Notes: a model not told the origin generated them from the sequence alone. Positions 11,038-22,828 are shown, counted from the stretch's first letter. The stretch is 64,000 bases of DNA from Amoebidium appalachense (GCA_963693365.1 CAVNZM010000001.1:10912001-10976000); one strand, 5' to 3'. Program-made: numbers and translations.

Positions 11038-12258
11038 ATGAGTGGCTTTGACTTAGGACTTTTTCGACAGTTAGAGGTAGAAGAAACATACGAACACACA
11101 GGCCTACAACTAGCAACAGTTGGCTTAGGCAACATGAGCAGTAGGACTAGTATCACAGGGGACTTAGTCCTCGCTAAGGACCTCGCCCTCCCTAGGTGGC
11201 TTAGCAAGCTCAGGGCTGTTTGCCCAGCAGAGGCCACTGAGGGGAAGGACGTCCAAACCCCTCGAAGGATGGCCACACTCATCATGAACACGGTGGGCTC
11301 CTCAATGCTGGAGTTCCAGAAAGTGCTTGAAAGCACACAACTGCCTACCGACGAGCCGTCTGTGCGCACGGTTGCGTACGCCCGCACAGTGGCGGGTGGA
11401 GCCCGCAACCCGGCCGCACTCCAGCTGGCCGCCCGCTACGAAGCGGCCAACGCACAGGTGCCTCTTGTTACAGGCGGCTCCGGGGACGTGGTTGAGGTTT
11501 TGCGCCCCGAGAATGAGCTTGAGTGGCTTGACAGGGCGGTGGCCAAGTACCTGGACGACGGACGACGACGGGAGTTTGACGCTGATCTCAGACAAGCTAA
11601 GTTTACTTACCCCCCCCTCACCATGTCTGTGACCGAAGCTAGAACCCACTTTGAGCTGTTCGAAGAAAATTTTCGTGCTCTTGTGTTTCTTGCTGGGTTG
11701 GAGAATGATGCTCGTGGAAAGTTTCATGCTGCTCGCTCTCTGTTTGTAGATAGCAGTCAGTTTGGTGAGCTGTTTGCTCAGCATGAAGAGCAGCATGAGG
11801 TAGACTTGGCGTGGAGGGCGGTGAAGAGGCGGTTTTTAGCGCAGTTTGAGAGTAAGCTGGCTATGAGGGATAAGCATGCTGCTGAGGTCATGGAGGTAAA
11901 GCATGGGGCTGGGCAGGACACGCCTACACTCACTGCTCTCTTGAAGCAGGTGGCTGTGCTCACCAAGCGTCTGGAGGAGAAGGACCAGGAGGGGGACCGG
12001 TACAGAGGAGACAGGTACCGGGACCGTGAGAGGGAGGAGGGCAGAGGCCTCAGAGGGGACCGGCGGCGGTCACCCTCCCCACGGCGCTACCAGCCCTACC
12101 AGCCACGGCCACAACGGGATGATGGGCCAGGCTGGCGTCGTCGGGCGGGACAGCAAGAGCCGGCGCCGGACTCTTTCCCAGGCACCTGCGACAACTGCAA
12201 GGAGCGGGGGCACACATACGCGTGGTGCAAACAGCCCCGTCGTGGGGGACGTCGGTGA
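11038..12258 (+). CDS. Gag-like nucleocapsid protein of the gag-only element
   Basis: 406 residues from the ATG at 11038; the frame is open further upstream but without an ATG. The N-terminal two thirds are helical-looking with no catalytic motif. An Arg/Asp/Glu-rich then Ser-Pro-Arg basic tract (about residues 315-375) precedes a C-terminal zinc knuckle CDNCKERGHTYAWC (CX2CX4HX4C), the RNA-binding mark of retroviral-type Gag. The stop is 16 residues after the knuckle, with no frameshift into a pol frame. The protein would assemble particles and package the element RNA, with polymerase functions supplied by another element. Composition is less GC-rich than the surrounding Ngaro-like ORFs. Confidence 0.85.
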   Translation: MSGFDLGLFRQLEVEETYEHTGLQLATVGLGNMSSRTSITGDLVLAKDLALPRWLSKLRAVCPAEATEGKDVQTPRRMATLIMNTVGSSMLEFQKVLESTQLPTDEPSVRTVAYARTVAGGARNPAALQLAARYEAANAQVPLVTGGSGDVVEVLRPENELEWLDRAVAKYLDDGRRREFDADLRQAKFTYPPLTMSVTEARTHFELFEENFRALVFLAGLENDARGKFHAARSLFVDSSQFGELFAQHEEQHEVDLAWRAVKRRFLAQFESKLAMRDKHAAEVMEVKHGAGQDTPTLTALLKQVAVLTKRLEEKDQEGDRYRGDRYRDREREEGRGLRGDRRRSPSPRRYQPYQPRPQRDDGPGWRRRAGQQEPAPDSFPGTCDNCKERGHTYAWCKQPRRGGRR

Positions 12259-13218
12259 CCGTGTTGCAGGTATGAAGGTTTTATTAGGGGGTAGGCCGTC
12301 TCTTGGGTTGTTCAAGTTGTTGTTGTATGGGAGTTGTGTGGTGTGTTTTTTTCGCTGAGTTTTCTACTGGTGCCTGGCGTTTTCGACGTGTGTATGAGTC
12401 CTGTGTTGGCGACGTGTCTGGTTAGGGTCAGTGGAATAGAAAGTCCTGCTGCTGTCTGGGAGCTCGGCCCTCTGACGAGGGGGCTGGGGGGGGGGGGTCG
12501 AAGTGTAGTCATGGCAGTAACAGGCAGGCCCCCACTGTTGTGAACCCCCGTCGTCAAAGGGCCTGGTGCTGAGGCCCCTTGGAGTGGCTGCCCTGGGCCT
12601 GGTGTTGAGGCCCTTTGGAGTGGCTGCCCGTAGTGTTGTTGAGTAGTGTTGTGGTGCCCAGTGCAGCAGTAGGCCTTAGACACACCGCTGTGTAGGGCAC
12701 GGTTGGGGCGGAGGCATTCCCAAACCACCGGGACCTACGTAGGAGGAGTCTTTGTCGGGTAGAGGAATGGCCAGCAAGAGAGTCTGGAGGTGTACGTCAC
12801 ATGAGTCTGGAGGTGTTCGTCATGGCATGTTTGGTTGTGTTAGGAATTCTTTGTGGATGGGGCATGCTGAGTGTGGTTGTATGGATGGTGTCTGTTATCA
12901 TGTCTGTTGCTATGTTCCACTCGATATAACATTGTGCCAGGGGCATGGGGTTTTGGGTGCAGGTTGTGGACGGGGGCAGAGGTGCATCTACAGGGCAACG
13001 TCAGTGGCGGTTCATAATTATCCTTGTTTTGGGGTTGGGTTGGGTATTAACCATGGTGGGGTGGTGTGTGGATGCATGTATATGTTTTATGTTATATGTT
13101 AAATGTTGCTTCCTGCATGGGTAGCGGTAGTTGTAGTCGCTCAGCACATAACTTTATTTTGTTTTTAGGTAGTTTTTACTGAGGTGGAACTCAGTTATTT
13201 TCTGTGCGAGGGGGGAGT
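12259..13218 (+). other. Non-coding interior of the gag-only element
   Basis: 960 bp between the gag stop and the 3' LTR with no ORF resembling pol. It contains a duplicated GGGCCTGGTG...GAGGCCC phrase (12558-12630). A purine-rich GAGGGGGGAGT (13208-13218) abuts the 3' LTR and serves as a plausible polypurine tract. Confidence 0.7.
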
Positions 13219-13825
13219 TGTCATGTGCTGAGCTGATTCGTATTAGTTTGCTTCTATATTTTGTGTTTTGGTGAGTGAATTTCGGGGGTTTTCTTGCATA
13301 GTTATGCCGGGGTCTAAGTGGGGTATGAGGAGATTAATCAGTGGTATGGGGAGAACCTGATGCGGCGGCGGCTGATTGTTAAAGGTGCGCGCGTGCATGC
13401 ACAATGCCTCTGCGTACTCTCCATGTTAAATGTTGTATTGCTTCTTGCTGTGTGCGTGGCGAGACCCATGTTGCCTGCTCGCGTGTGTGTATGCTTATAT
13501 GTATTGTGAGTAAACGTGTGTACGTGTTGTAGTGCTGTAGGGGTGTCTGAGGTCGCGGTATCCAATGGTGTGGAGTGCGTGTAGTCTGTGGGGGAGGGAG
13601 TGTTGTGATTGGCTGAATGTCACTGTGGTATTTGTCTGGCCAGTGGGCCGCGTGTCTGTGAAGTGTCTCGCGGGGTCGCGGGCTTTTGGCAGTTCTTCTA
13701 AGAACACGAAAAACTCGCTTCCCACCCAACTCAAAGAAAAGTTTATACGTATACACGGTTTCGAGCCCCTTTAAGCGTGCAGATAGTTAGAGTAGTTCAT
13801 ATACACTCTGTTTGTTGCTACGACA
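13219..13825 (+). repeat. 3' LTR of the gag-only element
   Basis: 607 bp, followed by GAGGG at 13826-13830, the copy of the target site at 10309-10313. Confidence 0.93.
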
Positions 13826-13830
13826 GAGGG

Positions 13831-14341
13831 TGGGGGAAGGGGGAGGGGGGGTATGCGCGCACAAGCCGCGGTGTAGGCGTGCGTGTGTGTGCGCTAGTGT
13901 GTGGGTGTGTATGAGCATGTGTGTGTAACACCGAGGTTAAGCATGCACGATCGAAGGGGCGGGTGGAGGGGTGGCAGGGTGGGGTTGGGGGGGTTGGGGG
14001 AGGGGGAAGGAGGGGGGGGGAGGGGGGGGGGGGGGGGGGGGGGGGGCAGGACACGCCACAAGCAGTTGGCACTGCGGGCCAGCACAGAACAAAGAGGCAC
14101 ACCGTGTGTACACCGTAAGACCGTAATGTATTGTCCCAAACACTCCACCGGGTGAGTGAGGGAATCCGAGCGAATTCGTGTAGTGGGGGGGGGGCCGGCC
14201 CCGGCCGCCACTGCAGAACATGACTCGTGTGATATACAAAGTGGGAAGGGGGGAAGGGGGGGTGTCGGTGCCCCCCACAGCCCACACGCCAAGCCCAATA
14301 CGAAGGCAAAGGAACAGGGGAGGGGGCTCGGCCCAGCCCCA
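13831..14341 (-). other. Ngaro-like element spacer between RT and recombinase
   Basis: G-rich on the plus strand with a long G run at about 14020-14046 and several shorter ones. No ORF matching a family. Before the gag-only insertion it was contiguous with 10128-10308, which also carries G runs; together they may be an intron or intergenic spacer of the element. Confidence 0.5.
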
Positions 14342-15995
14342 TCACGAGAGAGGGGCAGCAAACCACCCCGCTAGCCACTCAGGCACGGGTGTTGGGACTG
14401 GTGCGTGCCACGGGTGCAGCCGGTCGAAAGTGGCCCACTGTGCTCGCGAGATGGCATCCGCAATCGAGTTTTCCACGCCAGGGATGTGCTTGGCCGAGAC
14501 CAGCACCGTGTAGCGCATTTCCATCAGCGTGATGAGACGCAGCACCCGGGCAATGGCAGGGACGGGGGAGTGACGGGACGCGATCGTAGATACTGCACCG
14601 TCGTTATCGGTGAGCTCGCGTATGTGGCTGTTGCGACAGCTGGGACCCCAACAGGCCAGGGCCACGGCAATGCCAGTCAGCTCAAACAGCACGGAAGCCC
14701 ACACATCTCCGCCAGCAATGACCGTGCGCCAATGGTCCGTCCATGCTAGGTGAAACCACGCTTGACCCCAGTAGCCACCGCATCCTATCATGCTGCCGGC
14801 CGCATCTGTGGTGAACATGTGATGCACGGGGGGGGTAAGCACACGTATGCCGTTCCACTCGGGGAGGAACTCCGACCACAGCACAACGTCGGCTCGTGCG
14901 TCGGCGCAGACACGGATGTGGTGGTGGGGCCCTAGGCCGGCCCTCTCAGCCTCCGCCAGCAGATGAAGCAAGCGTTGAAGAAAGGCACGGGCACGCCCCA
15001 GCGCCACAACCTGAGCACACCACATGAGCTTGCCGCACAGGGACCGTAGGTCTCGAACAGTGGCCTTGGTGCGACCCCGCCAATCGGCTAGCAGGGCCCG
15101 GAGCTCGGTCAGCTTGACGGCAGGTAAGCGGGCCTCCATGCGCAGAGTGTCCCACTCGAGCCCAGAGTAGATGAGCGTGTGTGAGGGCAGCTGCACTTTG
15201 TCGTCGGCAAGCGTAACACCCACCTTCGAGCACACCCACCGAAACACCAGCATGTTGAAGGCGCACTCTTGCAGCGTACGGCCGCCGAAAAAGAAGTCGT
15301 CCACAAAATGCTGTGTCTCTGTGGCGTTGAGGGCGTGGGCGAAGTGCTGCAGGGCCTGAGCTATGCGTTCCCAGAACGCTGGGCTGGACCGCAAGCCAAA
15401 CGGTAGGCGGGTCTCCACATAGAACGCGCCTAGCAGCTGGAACGACAGCAGTGGCTGGTCGTCTGGGTGCACCGGGCCGTGACGAAAGGCACCCTTCACG
15501 TCGTATGCCCCGAGGAAGCAGCCCTGGCCGAGCCGAGCTACTGTTTGCATCACCGTGCGGATGGTGATGTACTCCAGCTGATCCGGGTAATCGACCCCAT
15601 CGTTGATACTGGAGCCACGCGGGAAGGAAAGGTCGTGGATGCGGCGGACGCCCGTGCCGCCCTTTTTGGGAACTGCCCCGAGGGGCGAGGATACAAAATA
15701 AGGATAAAGGGCCACCATCTCGTCGCGGGTGAAGGGGCCCAGGATGTGGCCGCATGCCACTTCCTTCGCAATGTCGGCTGCAAGCTGCTCACGGCCCCCG
15801 CCAGCGCGGACGGGTGGTTTCGGCCCACCCGGGTGACCCGCTCGCCGAAGTAACCGACCGAGAAGCCCAGCTCTAAGTCGCGGAGCAGAGCCTGCTGAAA
15901 CGCACTGTCGGGGTGCGGAAACAACTCAAACAAACGGCGGAAGTTGGGGACAGATACGGTCTGTGGTGGTGCCGCTGGGGGGGTTAACCATGGGC
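14342..15995 (-). pseudogene. Reverse transcriptase-RNase H of the Ngaro-like element
   Basis: The minus-strand frame is readable from about 15995 as PPQTVSVPNFRRLFELFPHP and GFSVGYFG, up to NHPSALAGA. It then shifts frame at the C5/G5 run 15795-15799 and continues REQLAADIAKEVACGHILGP in the frame that is open to 14342. RT motifs seen: SPLGAVPKKGGTGVRRIHDL, GAYDVKGAFRHGPV, LPFGLRSSPAFWE and the catalytic FVDD box (Phe for Tyr). The RNase H-like region shows FTTDAAGSMIGCGGYWG, FELTGIAVAL, LTDNDGAV and ENSIADAISR. The motif set is that of DIRS/Ngaro RT-RH, which lacks the integrase seen in LTR elements. One frameshift makes it inactive as read. Confidence 0.88.
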
Positions 15996-17931
15996 CCCGC
16001 AGGCACCTGGCAAGTTCCGACCTTTTTTAGTTATTGCGCATTTCCTGATATGGGTTTCCGAGTAATTATGCGATTGGTCGAAAGGACTTGATGACGTAGG
16101 TGGACTTCGACGAGACAGGAATGCAATCTGAACTAGTTTCGACATGGGGAGTGAAATCGCACCCACGCATTGCTGAAGTTGTATGATTTTGCAGGATGGT
16201 GCAGGAAGTAGCAGGAGGCAGCGCTCGCCGGCAACCCGGATTTTGCCCAAGCATACCGGCATGTTGCTGGTGCCTAGGGCGGATGCGATTGGCCTTTTTT
16301 AACAATGAAAAAGATCACGAGTTAAAATAGAACTAGAAAAATAGAACTATTAAGCTTTGTCAATACAGTCTTATCCATAAGTACATAAATTGATCTAATT
16401 TATATTGAACCGTTGCTTGCCTTCAACACAAATCTAGGATTATTTATTTGTATATAGTATAGTGCAATACAGCATTGCGGCAAAGCCGTCAGGCCCGTCA
16501 CTCTCAGATTCGCATTCTCGTATTGGCTTTATGTCACGTACCTCTACGGAAAGGACAAGGTTATCCAATGAAAGGCGTTTTGCCGCGGACCGTCCGGGGC
16601 CTTGGATAAACACCCTATACTACTGCTTGTGTTGTGAACGCAGCCAACTTTTCCTCCTGTGTTTTTTTCCAGGGAACGATTACATCAGGATTGAGACGTA
16701 ATAGAATATTTTTATAACTTAAATAACTGGAAAGGGTCATATAAATTACGTGTACTTAAATATGTGCGCCAGTTCCAAAAAATGGTTTGAATGCCAACAG
16801 CCAAGTCCATGCAAGGGGTGCGCGACGTCACTTGAAACCACTCGAACTATGCGGTTTAGGGGGTAGTAGGCCGATCACATTAGTTGTTCTTTCATCAGAC
16901 AGTCACGCATTAACTAGCTATAGACGTTGTTCGAACATCGAAGGTGCTGACTGGCTAAAGTAGATATTATCGCACGGGTCTATATGTTGAACGAGCCTTT
17001 TAGGAATACGAGACGAGACGTCGACAGACAACAGAGCTAGAGAGAAAGAAATGAAGACTGGAAGACTGGATCCTCTCGGCAGTTTGTCGGTAATGCTGTT
17101 CAAGACAACGGTGTTTCCACACATTCTGAAAATTGGAAATTGTAGTGGGATCCAAGACGTTTTACACCGCAACCCCCCTATTAACTAATATAATGAAACG
17201 AGTTTCGGTATTTTTGTGCATTTTGTGGGCATCGTTCGGAAACTAGTGCGCTAAGAGCGGGATAAAGAGAAATGTAAAACAGTGACATGATTCTCAGCCA
17301 ACCAGATGTCGTCATCTTGGTTGTTAGATAGATGTCCCCGGATCGAAAATTCGCCTTGGAATGGAGGTAGGGCAAAAGTCCTTTCACGGAATCCGGCCAA
17401 TCACTCTTATATATAAGCATTATCAACAATACAGGAAAAACGCGGGGGTGCCCTACCTTGACACTCCGGCAACAAATACTTTTATATTAAGTTTTACTTA
17501 TTTTTTAATTCCCAATATAGGGCAACCCCGCGTTTTTGATTTGTGTTCCCAGTGTAAAAACGCTGTTAAATGGGTAGGTCACGCACAGCTTTAGGCTTTC
17601 CACTGTATCGACAGGATCTATCATAACCCAAGAACTCCCGCATGCCCATGGACGCACCCGGACGTACCCTGACCCCGGCTGCATCTAGGCCCAGGAGCGT
17701 GGGCAAAGCATGAGATAGCCAATCATATGATAGAATGTTAAAACCATCAAGCGCTATGATTGGTTACCGCACGTCGATTGCATCGGCTCAAGTAGAGGAA
17801 AGCCCATAAAACTGTGGAATGCCATGACGTCACACCTTCCAAAAGTTGACCGTACTTGCCCAGTGGCAGGGCAACGGAGAGGGCAGGCCCAGCGCTGACG
17901 TCAGCCCCTGCCCGAAAGGGGGCTGGGCCCC
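15996..17931. other. AT-richer spacer inside the Ngaro-like element
   Basis: 1.9 kb between the RT and gag genes, clearly lower in GC than the genes on both sides, with no recognisable ORF. On the minus strand an acceptor-like CTTGCCAG lies at its RT end. It may be an intron, a further nested insertion, or host DNA. It contains the inverted-repeat unit at 17436-17537. Confidence 0.5.
17436..17537. repeat. About 100-bp inverted-repeat unit (MITE-like)
   Basis: Left arm AAAAACGCGGGGGTGCCCT (17436-17454) and right arm AGGGCAACCCCGCGTTTTT (17519-17537) are complementary with one mismatch and surround an AT-rich centre. No target duplication was identified. Confidence 0.6.
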
Positions 17932-18992
17932 CTAAGCCGGGTTGGCCCCCCCTTCCCCCGCCCCGTTGGCTGGGTTGGGAGGGCAGGCGTGTGCGCCGTG
18001 CGCCGCTGAGCCGCACTTCAGGCAGGCGTGCTTGTAGCGGCAAGGGTTGGGTCCCTTCCTGGTGCAGCCCTTGGCCGTGTTGAAGCCCCGGCATATCTCA
18101 TCCGCAGCAGGGGCCGGGCTGGCGCGAGGGCTGGCTGTGGCCCCCCCAGAGGCAGGCTGCCGGGGTGTGCGGGGAGCGGTGGGTGCCTGGTGCAGGCGGG
18201 CACCAGACAGGGACACGGCCAGCTGCACAGCGTCGGGTGCGTCGAGTGGGCGGCCAGAGGCAGCGCACGACCGGCGGTGTGCATCCTCCCAGCGCATGAT
18301 GGCAGCCCACTGGTACTCGGGTGCCAACTCAGTGGCCACAAACTCGGCGTGGGCCAGCAGGGCCGTGACGGGGGCGTCGGCGTTGATGCGTAGGCGTAGC
18401 AGCTGCAAGATGCAGCGCAGGTAGGTCTGCAGGTCCGGGCACAGGGCGGGCTGGCGCTGGGTGCCAGGCGTCTGCAGCACAACCGTGCCAGCAGGCAGGC
18501 CAGGCAGGGAAACCGGCTGGCGCTGCGTGTGGACAGAAGAGCCCGTGGGCGGCAGCAGGTCGAGTAAAGCGAAATGCTGCAGAGGCTCGAAGATGGCAGC
18601 CCCCCGGACCTCCGGGGACAGGTGGGGGCAGGGTGGGTTCGACTGGCTGCGCTGGCTGGCCCCCCAAACGGCCAGTTGCAGGGCATTGGGCGGCGGAGGC
18701 AGCTGGTGCATGTCGCCGCCCTGAGGGTCCTCCTCACGGGGGCGCTTGTTGGCGTTGCCGGGGGGTTGCTCTACAGCATCCACGGCCCCCGCCGCAGCGG
18801 CAGGGGGCCCCGTGACAGGGGGGTTCCTACCGGTTCCGCCCCCGCCAAGGTTGACGAGGTGGGGGAAGGCGCGCAGGAGAAGATCTTGCTGGGAAGGGGG
18901 GGCCGGGCTGGCCTGCAGGGCCTGACGGGTCGCGTTGGCCACCTCAGAAGCAAACATGCGAATGGTCGCTGCCAGCTCAGGGGTCAGGGCAA

Positions 18993-19076
<84 letters not shown>

Positions 19077-19149
19077 CGTCCTGCACAGGAGGGCGCGCCT
19101 CCTGCCCTGCCTGTGCTGCAGGGCCATTGTCTGTTGGGTCTACTTCCAT
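17932..19149 (-). CDS. Gag-like protein of the Ngaro-like element
   Basis: 405 residues from the ATG at 19147-19149, immediately inside repeat A1. After MEVDPTDNGPAAQAGQ comes a run of about 27 glutamines, 26 of them encoded by a pure CAG array, then a Pro/Ala-rich region with little structure. The C-terminus has CRGFNTAKGCTRKGPNPCRY followed by the zinc knuckle CLKCGSAAHGAHAC (CX2CX4HX4C). This cysteine-histidine C-terminus is usual for the first ORF of DIRS/Ngaro elements and would bind element RNA. It is first in the minus-strand order and appears intact. Confidence 0.85.
18997..19074. repeat. (CTG/CAG)26 trinucleotide repeat
   Basis: Twenty-six uninterrupted CTG units on the plus strand, encoding the polyglutamine tract of the element Gag on the minus strand. 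Confidence 0.97.
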
Positions 19150-19153
19150 ACTT

Positions 19154-19429
19154 GAGCCGCCGTGTGCTAGCCACCGAAAACGCAATCGTGCTAACAAAAA
19201 CCGTACGTGCAGCACACGGCGAAAACGAAGGTGGCCTGCATCTGCAGTGTGCTGCGCCGGAAATACCGGCGCTGGTGGCGCCTGACGTCAGGCGCTGCGC
19301 CAGACCGATGTCAGCCGCCGCTGCGGCTGCGCCTGGCGCCGCGGCCCGTGACGTCATGGGCCGCCCGGCTGCCTGCGCCCGAAGTGATCCGTGAAACATC
19401 TTTCATCTGCTGCGCATATGAAACGTACA
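19154..19429 (-). repeat. Split direct repeat A1
   Basis: 276 bp matching A2 at 2499-2774; the 5' end of the Ngaro-like element. It likely contains the element promoter, because the gag ATG lies 5 bp inside it. Confidence 0.9.
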
Positions 19430-20225
19430 ATCATATATTAACCAGAGACCAATAGGTGGGCAGCTTTGAACATCAGCCAATCGCCGGACAGCATGATGCA
19501 GTCATCGTTGGTGGCTACGATTATTCCTTACACTCTCGCGACCGCGTGCATGCTTTCTGTCGCGGCGCCTCGACGGTTCGATAGAGTCCAGTGTTCGCTG
19601 AATGTTTAAGGAAAAATAAGGAGCCATCTCAGTAGGTGGCAGGTGAATCGGTTTTGCCCACGGTGCCTCGGTTCGGGCACACGCGGAGGCACCCTGCCGA
19701 CGCAATTGATTTCTACATAATTTGTGCTTTGAAGGGTTCATCATTTTAGGCTAATTGTCAGACTATGCTACCCTGCGCGCCGTGTACACGATCATCTGGC
19801 AGAGTGTTTCGAAGTTTTGAGTAGTACTAACGGACGAAGAATATAGGCAGTGATTATATTTTGTCAGTAAAGATCAATACGTGAAACACGGGTTGGGGGA
19901 AACCTTTGAGACCGAATTCACCAACCCAGGGAGCCGGATCTGAGAGCACAAAGCGCAATTGCCATGTTGAGACTCTTCTCTGTGTTCCTATGAAACACGA
20001 AGTTAGCAAGCCACCTTAGCCCGCAACCCAACTTGGTAGTTGGTGTGTTAACTCAGCAGTGGAATAGATCCCCGATTTAGAGCCCTCCAAATATCATTTC
20101 TATAGCTTCTCCTTTGGCACAAGCAAGGAAGTCTGCAAAGAGCCCGCCACATGTCATCACTCCAGTTTTTACTCAAAGGGATCATCTTGTTTTAGTTTTT
20201 TGGAGCAAAACAACATCTGTCCAGG
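19430..20225. other. Intergenic DNA upstream of the NT-C2 gene
   Basis: No coding exon, RNA gene or repeat could be supported here. It should hold the promoter and 5' UTR of the gene starting at 20226. Confidence 0.5.
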
Positions 20226-21648
20226 ATGGTACGCAAGCAGGACAGAGTGTTCCAGGCAACCATCCACATACGAAGGCTCAACCACGTTCCTGGATCCACG
20301 GGCACATACTATGCAAAGGCTAAGATTAAAAGGGCCGCAGATGCAGGCACACACAAAACGAAAAGGTGCATACTTCACTCTCCCTCCCTCTCCCCTCTTT
20401 TATAGCTTCTTGCAGATCTTTCCCTATTTCCTTCAACCTCGCAGGCGCTCAAGAATAACGCCCCCCCTCCCCCGCCCCGATCTTGGAAGCTTCGCGTGCA
20501 GTCTTAAACGAAAAAAACCTCTACATCACTGTGCCACTTTCCCTCCTTTTTTCCTGTTCATTGCACAGGAGGGAAGACCAGAAAGCGGGTGGTTATTTCG
20601 GTGGCACCTATGGGATGTACCACCCAGTGCTGGACTTCTTCAAAACAAACGATCTTTGCTTGACACAATCTTCACTGAAGAACTTTCTAAACACACCCCC
20701 TTTCTTCTCAAGGAGCCTGCGCTCCTGCCGAAGCAAGGTCTTTGTTCTGTCCTTGGATACTGCAAAGTTTCTTCTCTGTTCCTTCCTCATTTCCCCTTGG
20801 CCCACATTTCCTGCACCCCGCCCCCCGCGCCTCCCCCACCCCTTCTCTCCCCCTTCCCAAAACATACACAGGAAAAAACCCTTCACACGTAGTCTGTAGC
20901 TGACTTTTCCTCGTTCACATCACCCTTCGTCTCTTGCCCCCTCCTCCCCCTCCCCCCCCACACACAGAAAAAGAAAAATCGTGCGCACACCCTCCTCCAC
21001 GCACCCGCCGTGGGTCTACCCAACCACCCCCACCCCGCTTGCTGCCCTTTCTCTCCCCCCCCCCCCCCCCCCCCCCTCCCCCTCTCTTCTTCCCTCCCTC
21101 CCCCCCCTTCCCCCTTCCCCTCCTGCATCGGCTATTTCCAAGCCCACCCACCATACCTTCCTAGCTCTCCTTACAGCTTCATATCCTTATCATCCCCCCC
21201 CCCCCCCCCCCTCCCCCTCCCCCCCCCTTTTTTTTCGCCAACGCTTTTGTCTTTCTTGATTATTTATCTTCTCATCTCCCCGCCTCCCCCTTCCCCCCCC
21301 CCCCCCCCCCCCCCCCCCGCCCCTTTTTTCCTCTCCATCGCTTTTGTCTTTCTTGATATTTGTCTTCTTATCCCCCCCCCCCCCCCCCCCCCCTTTTTTT
21401 TTTTTTCTTTTTTGGGCACAGAATGCCGATCAGCAACAGCAAAGTTCTGTGGCAGGAGGTGTGGCAGCCCAAGTGTGCAATCAGTACTGATGCATACGGA
21501 GAGCTTAAGCCGTGCACGTGCAGGATCAAGATATACAAGGAGTCCATACGGGTGTGTGTGTGTGTGTGTGTGTGTGTGTTGTGTGTGTGCGTGTGCGTGT
21601 GGTGGATGGGTGGGTGGATGTGTGTGCGTGTGCATGTGTGTGTGTGTT

Positions 21649-21746
<98 letters not shown>

Positions 21747-22606
21747 AGGGGAGGTGGGGGGGAGGGAAGGGCGGGATACAGCCTGATATCCTGCCTGTAA
21801 AATGTTTTACCACACCCTCTCAATGCAAACACTCACACAAGCACGAGCACAAGTCAAATTGCAGGTGAGCACGAACAAAGCAAACAAACACATGAATGTG
21901 CACAAACAAGCAGATTACAAGCACATGCATAGACGAGCACATAACACTTTCGTAAGCGCAGGCACACACATACACGTGCATCAAGCACGAACACGGGCAC
22001 ACACACACACATGCACGCGCACACGCACGCACGCACACACACACACACACACAGAGATAGATAGAATTGGTCCCAAATATATGCACATGAGCACCCACGT
22101 ATGCACACGCCACAACTCTTCCCCCTTCCTCTTTCCGCCCACATTTCCCCTTATTTCCTTCCTTTAACCAACCAACAACCTCCTTTTTTTTTCCCAGGAA
22201 ACAGGGCGTGAAGAGATGAAGATAGGATACGTGGACATAAACCTCTCAGCGTTTGCTGGTGAAAACGATCAGTCCAAAGAGTACAAGCAGATATTGAAGG
22301 GAAAGGACGTGAAGGGAAAACGTCAGGACAATTCGGTGTTGGAGGTAGGGATGTGCCTTCCCCCCCCCCCCCCCCCCCCCCCTACCCCCCCTCTCCCCAC
22401 CCCCACATTCCGCCCTCTCAGTACCACCGCACTCAGGCTCTTACTGTGTCTGCTAACCCCTCGTTGTTGCAGTTCTGGTCTCTCATATCATGCCTTGCTT
22501 CTCCGTGTCTGTGTGTTTGTGCACGCGCGGGCGGGCGGGCGGGCGGAGGGGCGGGTGGGCATGCGTCACCCTTTGGTTGTGGTGGTGGTGTTTTTTTTTT
22601 TTTTTT

Positions 22607-22637
<31 letters not shown>

Positions 22638-22700
22638 GGGGGATGGGGGCCGGTAGAGCTGTCCACACTTGTGTGGGTGTCCTTGGTTTCCCTCTTGGAA

Positions 22701-22735
<35 letters not shown>

Positions 22736-22828
22736 ACTCTTTCTCCTCGCAAGTCTGCCTGGCTTTTCAGTTGCGATTGTGTGCCTCGTATTCTGTTGGA
22801 ACCCCCCCCCCCCCCCCCCCCCCCACCC

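Larger units (their letters stand above)
10314..13825 (+). mobile_element. Gag-only LTR retrotransposon (TR-GAG-like), 3512 bp
   Basis: Two 607-bp LTRs (10314-10920 and 13219-13825), starting TGTSATGTGCTGAG and ending TACGACA, are flanked by the duplication GAGGG (10309-10313 and 13826-13830). The 2298-bp interior holds one ORF for a Gag with a zinc knuckle and no protease, integrase, RT or RNase H. The element must therefore be mobilised in trans. It lies between the RT and recombinase genes of the Ngaro-like host. Confidence 0.93.
2253..19429 (-). mobile_element. Ngaro/PAT-like tyrosine-recombinase retrotransposon with nested insertions
   Basis: On the minus strand the order is gag (17932-19149), RT-RNase H (14342-15995) and tyrosine recombinase (10127-9775 joined to 3384-2699). 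The ends form split direct repeats: A1 (19154-19429), then the ORFs, then B1 (2775-2865) directly abutting A2 (2499-2774), then B2 (2253-2343). This A1-ORFs-B1-A2-B2 layout is characteristic of PAT/Ngaro-type DIRS-order elements, which integrate with a tyrosine recombinase and leave no target-site duplication. A 155-bp unique stretch (2344-2498) separates A2 from B2. Two later LTR elements sit inside, at 3385-9774 and 10314-13825. Frameshift, nonsense and insertion damage make this copy inactive. Confidence 0.85.

Noticed and set aside
12752-13102. 116-codon ORF in the gag-only element interior
   Set aside because: Starts without a convincing context, low-complexity Gly/Val/Cys composition, no pol or env similarity.
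20483-20899. 138-codon ORF spanning the second NT-C2 exon
   Set aside because: Only 20569-20616 fits the C2 domain and phase; the rest reads into introns.
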